Positions 8,178 to 16,599 of a DNA stretch of 64,000 nucleotides are shown one piece after another. The first letter of the stretch is position 1. Each line of letters starts with the position of its first letter. Made by a program: the position numbers and the translations under genes. This stretch comes from Janthinobacterium agaricidamnosum NBRC 102515 = DSM 9628 (lineage in GTDB: Bacteria; Pseudomonadota; Gammaproteobacteria; Burkholderiales; Burkholderiaceae_D), in the NCBI RefSeq assembly GCF_000723165.1, contig NZ_HG322949.1:2485989-2549988 (forward strand), given 5' to 3'. Under the pieces are notes generated by a model. The model made no database searches and was not told the DNA's origin. It was given only the letters and a program-made list of their open reading frames with translations.

Positions 8178-9194
8178 ATGATTATTTCAATAATTCGTCG
8201 CGGATTGATGTTATTACCACTCGGATTGCTGGCAGCTTGCAATACGGTGGTGATGAATCCTTCCGGAGACATTGCCGTTCAGCAGGGAAACCTCATCGTT
8301 GTTTCGACGCTGTTGATGCTGCTGATCATTATTCCGGTGATCGCCCTGATCGTTATTTTTGCCTGGCGTTATCGCAAAGGCAACACGGAAGCGAAATATA
8401 CCCCCGACTGGGATCATTCGACCGGTCTTGAGCTGGTGATCTGGGGCGCGCCGCTGCTGATCATCATCGCCTTGGGCCTGATCACCTGGATCAGCACCCA
8501 CACGCTCGATCCCTACCGTCCGCTGGCGCGCATCGACGAACACCGTCCGCTGGCGGCCGGCCACAAGCCGTTGACCGTGCAAGTGGTGGCGCTGGACTGG
8601 AAATGGCTGTTCATCTATCCGGACCTGGGCATCGCGACGGTGAATGAATTGGCGGCGCCCGTGGATGTGCCGGTACGCTTCAAGATCACCGCATCGACCG
8701 TGATGAACTCGTTCTACATTCCAGCACTGGCCGGCCAGATCTACGCCATGCCGGGCATGGAAACGACGTTGAACGCGGTCATCAACAAACCTGGCGTGTA
8801 CGACGGCTTCTCGGCCAACTACAGCGGCGCCGGTTTTTCGGACATGCGTTTCAAGTTCCACGGCATGAGTTCGGCCGACTTCGATGCCTGGGTCGCCCAG
8901 ACCAAGGCTGGCGGCGAACTGAAGCGCGCGGAATATGTGGAACTGGAAAAACCTAGCCAGCGCGATCCGGTGCGTCATTACGGTGCGGTCGAAGCGCAAT
9001 TGTTCGACGCCATCGTCAACCGTTGCGTCGACCTGAATGCGACTTGCATGAAGGATATGATGACCACCGATGCCAATCGCATCAAGGATAGCAACATGAG
9101 CAAGATGGCCCAGCAAAAATCGGGACTGCCTGCCGTTGCCGACGCCGGCGCTGAAATTTGCGTCACGCCCCCAATTACAATGAAGAAACAATAA
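8178..9194 (+). CDS. cyoA: Cytochrome bo3 ubiquinol oxidase subunit II
   Basis: A 338-residue lipoprotein subunit of the quinol-oxidising bo3 terminal oxidase. A signal peptide with lipobox LLAAC (Cys21) is followed by two membrane segments and a cupredoxin-like periplasmic domain. The CuA ligands of cytochrome c oxidases are absent, as expected for a quinol oxidase. The C-terminal tail of about 60 residues is longer than usual and polar. I prefer the ATG at 8178; one at 8160 adds six residues and one at 8208 would shorten the signal. Its stop overlaps the start of cyoB (TAATG). A TGAC-GCG-GTCA dyad at 8123-8133 upstream is a possible regulator site. Confidence 0.93.
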   Translation: MIISIIRRGLMLLPLGLLAACNTVVMNPSGDIAVQQGNLIVVSTLLMLLIIIPVIALIVIFAWRYRKGNTEAKYTPDWDHSTGLELVIWGAPLLIIIALGLITWISTHTLDPYRPLARIDEHRPLAAGHKPLTVQVVALDWKWLFIYPDLGIATVNELAAPVDVPVRFKITASTVMNSFYIPALAGQIYAMPGMETTLNAVINKPGVYDGFSANYSGAGFSDMRFKFHGMSSADFDAWVAQTKAGGELKRAEYVELEKPSQRDPVRHYGAVEAQLFDAIVNRCVDLNATCMKDMMTTDANRIKDSNMSKMAQQKSGLPAVADAGAEICVTPPITMKKQ

Positions 9195-11197
9195 TGCTAG
9201 ACCATATTGACTTGACGAAGCTTATCTTCGGCCGTCTGAGCTGGGACGCGATTCCATTCCATGAGCCGATCCTGCTGGTGACATTCGCCATGGTGGCGCT
9301 GGGCGGCCTGGTGGTGCTCGGCCTGATGACTTACTACCGCCTGTGGGGCCCGTTGTGGCGCGACTGGATCACCAGTATCGACCATAAGAAAATCGGCATC
9401 ATGTATATCGTGTTCGGCCTGATCATGTTGCTGCGCGGCTTTGCCGACGCGCTGATGATGCGCGCCCAGCAGGCGTTCGCCTTCGGCGGTTCGGAAGGCT
9501 TCCTGCCGCCGCACCATTACGACCAGATCTTCACCGCCCACGGCGTGATCATGATCTTCTTTGTCGCGATGCCGCTGGTGACCGGTTTGATGAACTACGT
9601 GGTGCCGCTGCAAATCGGCGCGCGCGACGTGGCTTTCCCATTCCTCAATAACTTCAGCTTCTGGATGAGTGCATTCGGCGGCGTGCTGGTGATGGCGTCG
9701 CTGTTCGTCGGCGAATTCGCCCGCACCGGCTGGCTGGCGTATCCGCCGCTGTCGGGCATCCTGGCCAGTCCGGATGTCGGGGTCGACTATTACATCTGGT
9801 CGCTGCAGATCGCCGGGGTAGGTACCTTGCTGTCCGGCGTCAACCTGATCGCCACCATCGTCAAGATGCGCGCGCCAGGCATGACCATGATGAAAATGCC
9901 GGTCTTCACCTGGACCGCACTGTGCACCAACGTGCTGATCGTTGCCGCTTTCCCGGTCCTGACCGCGGTATTGGGCATGTTGTCGCTGGACCGTCTGGCC
10001 GGCACCAACTTCTTCACCAATGAACTGGGCGGCAACGCCATGATGTACGTCAACCTGATCTGGATCTGGGGCCACCCTGAGGTCTACATCCTGGTGTTGC
10101 CGGCCTTCGGTATTTTCTCGGAAGTCGTGTCGACTTTCTGCAGCAAGCGCCTGTTCGGCTACACCTCGATGGTGTATGCGACCGTCGTGATCACCATCCT
10201 GTCCTACCTGGTCTGGCTGCATCACTTCTTCACCATGGGTTCCGGCGCCAGCGTCAACTCGTTCTTCGGCATTACCACGATGATTATCTCGATCCCGACC
10301 GGCGCGAAGATTTTCAACTGGCTGTTCACCATGTACCGCGGCCGCATCCGTTTCGAGCTGCCGATGATGTGGACCATCGCGTTCATGATCACCTTCGTGA
10401 TCGGTGGCATGACCGGCGTGCTGCTGGCGGTGCCGCCAGCCGACTTCGTGCTGCATAACAGCCTGTTCCTGATCGCCCACTTTCATAACGTGATTATCGG
10501 CGGCGTGGTGTTCGGCATGTTCGCCGGTATTAACTACTGGTTCCCGAAAGCCTTCGGCTTCAAGCTCGACGAATTCTGGGGCAAATGCTCGTTCTGGTTC
10601 TGGGTCATCGGTTTCTACGTTGCCTTCATGCCGCTGTACGTGCTGGGCTTGATGGGCGTGACCCGCCGCATGGGCCACTTCGCCGATCCTTCGCTGCAAA
10701 TCTGGTTCCAGATCGCCGCGTTCGGCGCCGTCCTGATCGCCCTGGGCATCGCGTCGATGATCATGCAGTTCGCTGTCAGTATCAAGAACCGCAAGGCACT
10801 GCGCGACGTGACCGGCGACCCATGGGATGGCCGTACGCTGGAGTGGTCGACGTCGTCGCCTCCGCCAGACTATAATTTTGCCTTTACGCCAAAAGTGTAT
10901 GACAACGATACCTGGGCGGATATGAAGAAAAACAACTATGTGCGTCCTGTGAAAGACTTCATGGCGATCCACATGCCGAAGAACACCGGCGCCGGTTTCA
11001 TCATTTCCGCGCTGAGCGCCGCGGTCGGCTTCGCGCTGATCTGGCAAATGTGGCTGCCGGTAATCGCTGGTTTCATCGTCTTGATGGCGGCGATCATCAT
11101 CCACACCTTTAATTACAAACGCGATTATTACATCTCTGCGGAAGACGTTACCCGCACGGAAAATGAGCGCACTCGCTTGCTGGAAAGCCATGTCTGA
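9194..11197 (+). CDS. cyoB: Cytochrome bo3 ubiquinol oxidase subunit I
   Basis: A 667-residue heme-copper oxidase core that reduces oxygen and pumps protons in the inner membrane. Visible signatures are the low-spin heme region [17 protein letters not shown], the CuB and cross-linked His-Tyr helix [15 protein letters not shown], the His pair in LHHFFTMG, and [13 protein letters not shown], which binds both hemes. Length is as in E. coli CyoB. The start overlaps the last base of cyoA, and the gene overlaps cyoC by eight bases, so the subunits are translationally coupled. Confidence 0.97.
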   Translation: MLDHIDLTKLIFGRLSWDAIPFHEPILLVTFAMVALGGLVVLGLMTYYRLWGPLWRDWITSIDHKKIGIMYIVFGLIMLLRGFADALMMRAQQAFAFGGSEGFLPPHHYDQIFTAHGVIMIFFVAMPLVTGLMNYVVPLQIGARDVAFPFLNNFSFWMSAFGGVLVMASLFVGEFARTGWLAYPPLSGILASPDVGVDYYIWSLQIAGVGTLLSGVNLIATIVKMRAPGMTMMKMPVFTWTALCTNVLIVAAFPVLTAVLGMLSLDRLAGTNFFTNELGGNAMMYVNLIWIWGHPEVYILVLPAFGIFSEVVSTFCSKRLFGYTSMVYATVVITILSYLVWLHHFFTMGSGASVNSFFGITTMIISIPTGAKIFNWLFTMYRGRIRFELPMMWTIAFMITFVIGGMTGVLLAVPPADFVLHNSLFLIAHFHNVIIGGVVFGMFAGINYWFPKAFGFKLDEFWGKCSFWFWVIGFYVAFMPLYVLGLMGVTRRMGHFADPSLQIWFQIAAFGAVLIALGIASMIMQFAVSIKNRKALRDVTGDPWDGRTLEWSTSSPPPDYNFAFTPKVYDNDTWADMKKNNYVRPVKDFMAIHMPKNTGAGFIISALSAAVGFALIWQMWLPVIAGFIVLMAAIIIHTFNYKRDYYISAEDVTRTENERTRLLESHV

Positions 11198-11825
11198 GAT
11201 CACCGCTAATAAAGCCGGCGCCCTGAGCGCCGACCCGAGCTCGCGTTTTTATGTACGCGAGCATCATCCGGAAAACGGCACCTTGCTGGGTTTCTGGCTG
11301 TACCTGATGAGCGATTGCCTGATCTTCGCCTGTCTGTTCGCCGTCTACGCCGTGCTGGGCCGCAACTATGCGGGCGGCCCGTCCGGCGCCGAACTGTTCG
11401 ACCTGCCGCTGGTGGCGCTCAATACCGCGTTCCTGCTGGTATCGTCGATCACCTACGGTTTTGCGATGTTGTCGATGCAAGCGAAACACTTGCGCAGCAC
11501 CATGGTCTGGCTGGCCATCACCGGCATCCTCGGCGCCTGCTTCCTGGGCCTGGAACTGTATGAGTTCAGCCACCTGATCCATGAAGGCGCGGGTCCGCAA
11601 CGCAGCGGTTTCCTGACCTCGTTCTTCGCGCTGGTCGGCACCCACGGCCTGCACGTGACGTTCGGTATCGTATGGCTGATCACCTTGATGGTGCAGTTGG
11701 GCAAGCATGGCTTGACCCCTGAAAACGGCCGCCGCCTGATGTGCCTGTCGATGTTCTGGCATTTCCTGGACGTGATCTGGATCGGCGTGTTCACCTTTGT
11801 TTACCTGATGGGAGTCTTGCCATGA
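11190..11825 (+). CDS. cyoC: Cytochrome bo3 ubiquinol oxidase subunit III
   Basis: A 211-residue membrane subunit of the bo3 oxidase with five predicted membrane segments and the subunit III pattern [15 protein letters not shown] and [13 protein letters not shown]. The start at 11190 (ATGTCTGA, overlapping the cyoB stop) is chosen over an in-frame ATG at 11163 that would extend 27 bases further into cyoB. The stop overlaps the cyoD start (ATGA). Confidence 0.95.
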   Translation: MSEITANKAGALSADPSSRFYVREHHPENGTLLGFWLYLMSDCLIFACLFAVYAVLGRNYAGGPSGAELFDLPLVALNTAFLLVSSITYGFAMLSMQAKHLRSTMVWLAITGILGACFLGLELYEFSHLIHEGAGPQRSGFLTSFFALVGTHGLHVTFGIVWLITLMVQLGKHGLTPENGRRLMCLSMFWHFLDVIWIGVFTFVYLMGVLP

Positions 11826-12241
11826 GCGAGCATCATAATCATTCCGCTCATGATGGCCATGACCATCATGAGCACCACGAAACCCATGCCGACCATGGCA
11901 GCCTGAAGACGTACGCGATCGGTTTCGTCCTGTCGGTGATCTTGACGGCGATCCCGTTCTGGATGGTGATGGGCAATGTGTTCAGCAAGTCGAGCACGGC
12001 CGGCCTGGTGTTGCTGGGTTTTGCCGCGGTGCAAATCGTGGTGCACATGGTGTACTTCCTGCACATGAACACCAAGTCGGAAGGCGGCTGGTCGATGCTG
12101 GCCCTGATCTTCACGATCATGGTGGTGGTGATCAGCTTGTCCGGTTCGATCTGGGTCATGTATCACCTGAATCACAACATGATGCCTGGCATGATGCATG
12201 ACGCTGCTCAGCAAATGCAAGACATGCGCACCATGCCATGA
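11822..12241 (+). CDS. cyoD: Cytochrome bo3 ubiquinol oxidase subunit IV
   Basis: A 139-residue subunit with three membrane segments and the family pattern VHMVYFLHMN. The N-terminus is strikingly His-rich (about a dozen His in the first 30 residues) and the C-terminus is rich in Met and His; E. coli CyoD lacks both, and they could bind copper or another metal (inference). The start overlaps cyoC and the stop overlaps the following SURF1 gene. Confidence 0.93.
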   Translation: MSEHHNHSAHDGHDHHEHHETHADHGSLKTYAIGFVLSVILTAIPFWMVMGNVFSKSSTAGLVLLGFAAVQIVVHMVYFLHMNTKSEGGWSMLALIFTIMVVVISLSGSIWVMYHLNHNMMPGMMHDAAQQMQDMRTMP

Positions 12242-13068
12242 TGAAGGCGCCGCGTAGCGAGGCGGGGGCGGGAAGCGAGTCTCGGCCGCGCCGACGCTCC
12301 GCGGCGCTGTCGTATACCCTGGTGATGTTGGCGGGGCTGGTGTTTGCCGGCTTCGTCGCACTGGGTTCCTGGCAAGTCAAGCGTCTGTTCTGGAAGCTTG
12401 ACTTGATAGCACGGGTCGACCAGCGCGTGCATGCCGCACCGGTGGCCGTACCCGGTCCCGGGCGTTGGGCGGCAGTGACCGCCGACAGCGATGAATACCG
12501 CCATGTCAGCCTGGCCGGACATTTCCTCTACCAATTAACCACCCGGGTACAAGCCACCACCGAGCTGGGCGGCGGCTTTTGGCTGCTGACGCCGTTGTGC
12601 ATGGCTGACGGTTATACGGTGCTGGTCAACCGCGGTTTTGTGCCGGGCGATATCGGCGCGCCGCCGAATGTTCCCCATCCGGTGGCAGGCAGCTGCGCGC
12701 AAGCGGCCGGGACCTTGGTATCTGCGCCGTTATCGACGATTTCCGGATTGCTGCGCATCAGCGAGCCGGGCGGCGCCTATCTGCGCCATAACGACCCGGC
12801 CAACAACCGCTGGTATTCGCGCGACGTGGCCGCCATCGCCAGCGCGCATCAGTTGACGCACGTGGCGCCGTATTTTGTCGACGCCGATGCGAAACAGGTG
12901 TCTGCCGGCGCGCCGGATGCGCCGACCGGCGGCCTGACCGTCATTTCTTTTCATAATAATCACTTGGTGTATGCTTTGACTTGGTATGCTCTTGCCTTGA
13001 TGATCGCCGGCGCCGTTTTTTGGGTGGTGCGCCAGGAGCGGCGGTCGCGACTTTCCGGCAAAGAGTAA
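12238..13068 (+). CDS. SURF1-family oxidase assembly protein
   Basis: A 276-residue protein with the SURF1 architecture: a membrane segment near residues 28-46, a soluble domain, and a C-terminal membrane segment near 245-263. Conserved elements are FVALGSWQVKRLFWK after the first helix, TVLVNRGFVP in the middle and the NNHLVYALTWYALA ending. SURF1 proteins help insert heme a/o into heme-copper oxidases. It begins within the cyoD stop (ATGATGA), so it is part of the cyo operon, where E. coli instead carries cyoE. Confidence 0.9.
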   Translation: MMKAPRSEAGAGSESRPRRRSAALSYTLVMLAGLVFAGFVALGSWQVKRLFWKLDLIARVDQRVHAAPVAVPGPGRWAAVTADSDEYRHVSLAGHFLYQLTTRVQATTELGGGFWLLTPLCMADGYTVLVNRGFVPGDIGAPPNVPHPVAGSCAQAAGTLVSAPLSTISGLLRISEPGGAYLRHNDPANNRWYSRDVAAIASAHQLTHVAPYFVDADAKQVSAGAPDAPTGGLTVISFHNNHLVYALTWYALALMIAGAVFWVVRQERRSRLSGKE

Positions 13069-13082
13069 TCAAGAAAGCAACG

Positions 13083-14426
13083 ATGGCGCGTTTTAAAGAA
13101 ACACCCGCCACGCCGTCAGGCGGGCGGGAAAAGCCGGGGGCGGTGCTGGAGCACGCCGCCGGCCACAAGAATATGCTGCAACTGATACAGTTGCGCTGGA
13201 TCGCCGTACTCGGCCAGGTCAGCACGATCTTTGGCGTCAGCATCGGTTTCGGCGTGCCGTTGCCGCTGCCGCACATGCTGGAAGTGCTGGCGTGCCTGAT
13301 CGCCTTCAATATCGCCAGCCAGCTGCGCTGGCACGAACGGCGCGTGGTCGCCAACCGCGAACTGTTCTTTGCGCTGCTGGTCGACGTGGCCAGCCTGACC
13401 GCGCAACTGTATTTGAGCGGCGGCACCACCAATCCATTTGCTTTCCTGTACCTGCTGCAAGTGATCCTCAGCGCGGTGCTGCTGGAAGCGTGGTCGACCT
13501 GGACCATCGTCGCCATCACCAGCGTGTGCCTGGGCGGACTGGCGCTGTTTTCCAAGCCGCTGGCCTTGCCGTTCGACCATGAGCGGGGATTTTCCAGCCT
13601 GTATGTGCAGGGCATGCTGATCTGTTTCATCTTGAACGCCTTGTTGCTGGTCACTTTTATTACCCGTATTTCCAGCAATTTGAAGGCGGGCGCCGCCAAG
13701 CTGGCGGGCTTGCGCCAGCGCGCCGCCGAAGAGGAACATATCGTCCGCATGGGTTTGCTCGCTTCGGGCGCCGCGCATGAACTGGGCACGCCGCTGGCGA
13801 CGCTGGCGGTGATCCTCGGCGACTGGCGCCGCATGCCGGAATTCGCCAGCAATGCCGAATTGCTGGAAGAAATCAGCGAAATGCAAACTCAGTTGCAACG
13901 CTGCAAAAGCATCGTCAGCGGCATCTTGCTGTCGGCCGGCGAGGCGCGCGGCGAATCGTCGGTCAAGACCACCATCCATACCTTCCTCGACGAACTGGCC
14001 GACGAATGGCGCGCCAGCCGGCCGGTCGGGGCATTCAGCTACGACAATTTGATCGAGCAAGACTTGCCGGTGGTATTCGATTCGGCGCTGAAGCAAATGA
14101 TTTGCAATGTGCTCGACAATGCGCTGGAAGCGTCGCCTGAATGGCTGAGCATGGAAGCCCGCTGCGCCGGCGATGCGCTGCACCTGGTGATTACCGACGC
14201 CGGTCCCGGCTTTTCGTCCGATATATTGGAACATTTCGGCAAACCCTATAATTCCAGCAAGGGCCGTCCCGGCGGCGGACTGGGACTATTTCTGGTCGTC
14301 AATGTTGCACGCACCCTGGGCGGCAACGTCCACGTGCGCAACCGGCCGCAGGGCGGGGCGGTGGTCGAACTGAGTTTGCCGCTGTCGGCCATTATCATCG
14401 AAGAGGAAGTACCGCATGCCATCTGA
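13083..14426 (+). CDS. regB: RegB/PrrB-type redox sensor histidine kinase
   Basis: A 447-residue membrane kinase with about six N-terminal helices. It carries the RegB quinone-pocket motif GGTTNPF (residues 113-119), the H-box HELGTPLATL with phosphorylatable His232, and Cys274 in QRCKSIV, at the position of the redox-active cysteine of RegB. ATP-binding motifs (NVLDNALEA, DAGPGF, GGGLGLFL) follow. RegB responds to the state of the quinone pool and oxygen. It follows SURF1 by 14 bases and overlaps regA. The start is ATG 13083; a longer frame from 12981 lies inside SURF1. Confidence 0.9.
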   Translation: MARFKETPATPSGGREKPGAVLEHAAGHKNMLQLIQLRWIAVLGQVSTIFGVSIGFGVPLPLPHMLEVLACLIAFNIASQLRWHERRVVANRELFFALLVDVASLTAQLYLSGGTTNPFAFLYLLQVILSAVLLEAWSTWTIVAITSVCLGGLALFSKPLALPFDHERGFSSLYVQGMLICFILNALLLVTFITRISSNLKAGAAKLAGLRQRAAEEEHIVRMGLLASGAAHELGTPLATLAVILGDWRRMPEFASNAELLEEISEMQTQLQRCKSIVSGILLSAGEARGESSVKTTIHTFLDELADEWRASRPVGAFSYDNLIEQDLPVVFDSALKQMICNVLDNALEASPEWLSMEARCAGDALHLVITDAGPGFSSDILEHFGKPYNSSKGRPGGGLGLFLVVNVARTLGGNVHVRNRPQGGAVVELSLPLSAIIIEEEVPHAI

Positions 14427-14952
14427 TCGTTTGCTGTTGATCATCGAAGACGACGCCGCATTCGCGCGCACCCTCGGCCGCTCGTTCGAGCGGCGCGACT
14501 ACCACGTATTGCTGGCCTCTAACCAGGAAGAGGCCAGCGCGATGCTGTTGCAGCATGCGCCGAAATATGCGGTGGTGGATTTGAAATTGAATGGCAATAC
14601 TTCCGGGCTGGCTTGCGTGCAAATGCTGCACCAGTACGATCCGGAAATGCTGATCGTCGTGCTGACCGGTTTCGCCAGCATCAATACCGCGGTCGAGGCA
14701 ATCAAGCTGGGCGCTTGCCAGTACCTGGCGAAACCGTCGAATACCGACGATATCGAGGCCGCCTTCAAGCACGTGGCCGGCAGCAGCGAGATCGAACTGA
14801 CCAACCGGGCCACGTCGATCAAGACGCTGGAGTGGGAACGGATCCACGCGACGCTGGCGGAAACCGATTTTAATATTTCAGAAACCGCGCGCCGGCTCGG
14901 CATGCATCGCCGCACCCTGGCGCGCAAGCTGGAGAAGCAGCGCGTTAAATAA
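14416..14952 (+). CDS. regA: RegA/PrrA-type response regulator
   Basis: A 178-residue two-domain regulator: a receiver with acidic pocket EDD (11-13), phospho-acceptor Asp55, Thr84 and Lys106, and a C-terminal Fis-type helix-turn-helix (FNISETARRLGMHRRTLARK). Length and the Fis-like domain are those of RegA/PrrA/ActR. The start lies within the regB gene (11-base overlap), so sensor and regulator are translated together. In known systems RegA controls terminal oxidases, so autoregulation of this cyo operon is likely (inference). Confidence 0.92.
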   Translation: MPSDRLLLIIEDDAAFARTLGRSFERRDYHVLLASNQEEASAMLLQHAPKYAVVDLKLNGNTSGLACVQMLHQYDPEMLIVVLTGFASINTAVEAIKLGACQYLAKPSNTDDIEAAFKHVAGSSEIELTNRATSIKTLEWERIHATLAETDFNISETARRLGMHRRTLARKLEKQRVK

Positions 14953-14956
14953 GAGC

Positions 14957-15055
14957 TCAAGCGTGCTGTGCTGTGGCCTTGGCGTCGATACGCCAGCTAC
15001 TCATCAAGATGCGGTCGGCCAGCGCCAGGCTATTGTTGTACTGGCTATGGTTCAT
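14957..15055 (-). CDS. Possible 32-residue small protein
   Basis: Downstream of the pirin gene on the same strand is an ATG-initiated frame of 32 codons (MNHSQYNNSLALADRILM at the start, ending in a TGA). It begins 27 bases after the pirin stop and fills most of the gap to regA. The composition looks protein-like, but there is no good ribosome-binding site and I recognise no family. It could be a real small gene, the tail of a lost gene, or chance. Confidence 0.3.
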   Translation of the reverse strand: MNHSQYNNSLALADRILMSSWRIDAKATAQHA

Positions 15056-15081
15056 GTGACAGGCTTTCTTGCTTGCTTGGA

Positions 15082-15903
15082 TTAAATGTTCAGGTCGCTG
15101 CGTATGTGTTCGATCCGCGCTTCGCCCTGGCGCAAGGCCGCGGCGCTGCTGTGCACCGAGTAGTAGCCCATCACCAGCTCATGCGGATGCCTGGCCGCCG
15201 AGCCAAGCACAAAGTCGGTGTCGCCGCTGGCGCTGAAGTGGAGCGGCGCGCTTGACTCTTCAAAGACGGCGATTTCTTCTTGTAAGGTAACGCCGGACAC
15301 CTGCAAGGCGCCTTGCGCCAGCGCGACCCAGGCCACGTCATGGCCGGCCGGCGGCTGGTAGCTCCAGCGTTCGCCATCCTTCAGCGTCACATGCAGGTAA
15401 TTGAGCGATGCGCGGGTGGCGATCAGGCTGTCCGCCGCGCCGTAGCTGCCGAGGATCACCCGCGCCGGACCGGCCGAGGGAATCTCGGCCGGGGCCAGGT
15501 AGCGGCTGTGGGCCGGGCCGTTTTCATCTTCCGGCGGCAAGGCCAGCCATAACTGGAAACCGCGCACGCGCTGGCCCGGCTTGACGCTGCCGCCATGCCA
15601 CACGCCGCCGCCGGCCTGCATCCATTCGACGTCGCCGGCCGCCAGGCTGCCGCGGCCGCCGCTGGTATCGAGATAATCCATTTGCCCTGAGCGCACCAGC
15701 GTGACGGTGGCGATGCCGGAATGCGGATGCAAGCCATCGCCGCGCGCCGCATCGCCGGCCATGTCGAAATCGTCGAGGAAGATGAAAGGTTTGATATGCT
15801 GGCCCAGGTCGGACGGGCTCATCAAGCGGTTGAACCAGCCGTGGCGCCGGCCGCGCGAGCGGTACAGCACTTGCCGGACCGGGATGTTGGGGACTGCGCT
15901 CAT
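15082..15903 (-). CDS. Pirin-family protein
   Basis: A 273-residue bicupin. The N-terminal cupin holds the pirin metal-site pattern (HPHSGIATVTLVRSGQMDYLD and VEWMQAGGGVWHG) and the C-terminal cupin is the usual degenerate one (GHDVAWVALAQGALQVSG). Bacterial pirins are cytoplasmic iron proteins; some have quercetinase activity and others bind regulators, and the sequence does not tell which applies. It is divergent from the broken LysR gene at 16004 with a clear dyad between, so it was presumably that regulator's target. ATG 15903 starts at the conserved N-terminus. Confidence 0.9.
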   Translation of the reverse strand: MSAVPNIPVRQVLYRSRGRRHGWFNRLMSPSDLGQHIKPFIFLDDFDMAGDAARGDGLHPHSGIATVTLVRSGQMDYLDTSGGRGSLAAGDVEWMQAGGGVWHGGSVKPGQRVRGFQLWLALPPEDENGPAHSRYLAPAEIPSAGPARVILGSYGAADSLIATRASLNYLHVTLKDGERWSYQPPAGHDVAWVALAQGALQVSGVTLQEEIAVFEESSAPLHFSASGDTDFVLGSAARHPHELVMGYYSVHSSAAALRQGEARIEHIRSDLNI

Positions 15904-15972
15904 CAAAGACTCCTGTTCGGAAAACGATGCAGTCATGGTAGCGGCTGGACTTCCATCGGGGAAGCCTATATA

Positions 15973-15993
15973 TTTAGATGGAATATATCTAAA
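15973..15993. promoter_or_regulatory. Dyad between pirin and broken LysR gene
   Basis: TTTAGAT (15973-15979) and ATCTAAA (15987-15993) are exact inverted repeats with a 7-base spacer, ending 10 bases before the LysR-type start. A LysR-type site with the T-N11-A pattern fits this size and position. Confidence 0.5.
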
Positions 15994-16003
15994 GGATCGA
16001 TAG

Positions 16004-16401
16004 ATGTTGGACGCCATGTCGATGGACCAGTTGCGTACCTTCATCGCCGCAGCCGATGAAGGCAGTTTTTCCGCCGCCGGGCGCAAGCTGGGGCGGGCCC
16101 AGTCGGTGGTCAGCCAGACGCTGGCCAACCTGGAGCAGCAGATCGGCCTGGCGCTGTTTTGCCGCAAGGGCCGCTATCCGGCATTGACCGAGGCCGGCAA
16201 GGCGTTGTTGAGCGACGCCCGCGCGGCGGCCTCGGCTGGGGTTATATGCCGCGCCATATGGTGGCCGACGACCTGGAGCGCGGCGCGCTGGTGCAACTCG
16301 ACGTCGAAGCGCATCCCGGTATCGGCGCGGCGTTTTCGATGCATGCGATTCACCGCAAGGATGCGCCGCCGGGGCCGGCGGGGCGCTGGTTTATCCAGTA
16401 A
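16004..16401 (+). pseudogene. LysR-type regulator with internal deletion
   Basis: The first 75 codons encode a normal LysR DNA-binding domain (FSAAGRKLGRAQSVVSQTLA, NLEQQIGLALFCRKGR). At about 16228 the match ends, and the C-terminal part of a LysR effector domain resumes in a different frame (GGLGWGYMPRHMVADDLERG to the stop at 16401). Roughly 130 residues of effector domain are missing. The joined product from the first frame is 133 residues with a meaningless tail. I infer a deletion with frameshift; a truncated DNA-binding protein might still be made and bind the adjacent dyad. Confidence 0.8.
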
Positions 16402-16449
16402 TTGATACGGACCGATCAATATTCCAGCAAGTTTCCGTTGCAGGGAAAA

Positions 16450-16477
16450 GTGTAGCATATAGTCATTTATGCTACAC
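16450..16477. promoter_or_regulatory. 10-bp perfect inverted repeat upstream of heme receptor
   Basis: GTGTAGCATA (16450-16459) and TATGCTACAC (16468-16477) are exact inverted repeats with an 8-base spacer. There is no T-tract on either side. It lies just upstream of the Fur-like site, so a second operator is more likely than a terminator. Confidence 0.5.
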
Positions 16478-16483
16478 ATCGAA

Positions 16484-16503
16484 TTGCGAATGAGAATGAT
16501 TCG
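16484..16503 (+). promoter_or_regulatory. Fur-box-like site
   Basis: GCGAATGAGAATGATTCGT (16486-16504) matches the 19-bp Fur consensus GATAATGATAATCATTATC at 12 positions by my count, including the GA-AAT core. It lies about 100 bases before the TonB-dependent receptor, where an iron-regulated promoter is expected. Confidence 0.6.
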
Positions 16504-16599
16504 TGTTAAAGTGTTGCGCATACGCCAGCAATCTTCCCTGTAGCACTGTGTGCCAAAACGGGTTCAAGAGCCAGCCCCTCACTCTTAACCCGGATTATC

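Noticed and set aside
9197-11203. 668-codon minus-strand frame opposite cyoB
   Set aside because: Shadow of the conserved oxidase subunit; highly charged low-complexity translation.
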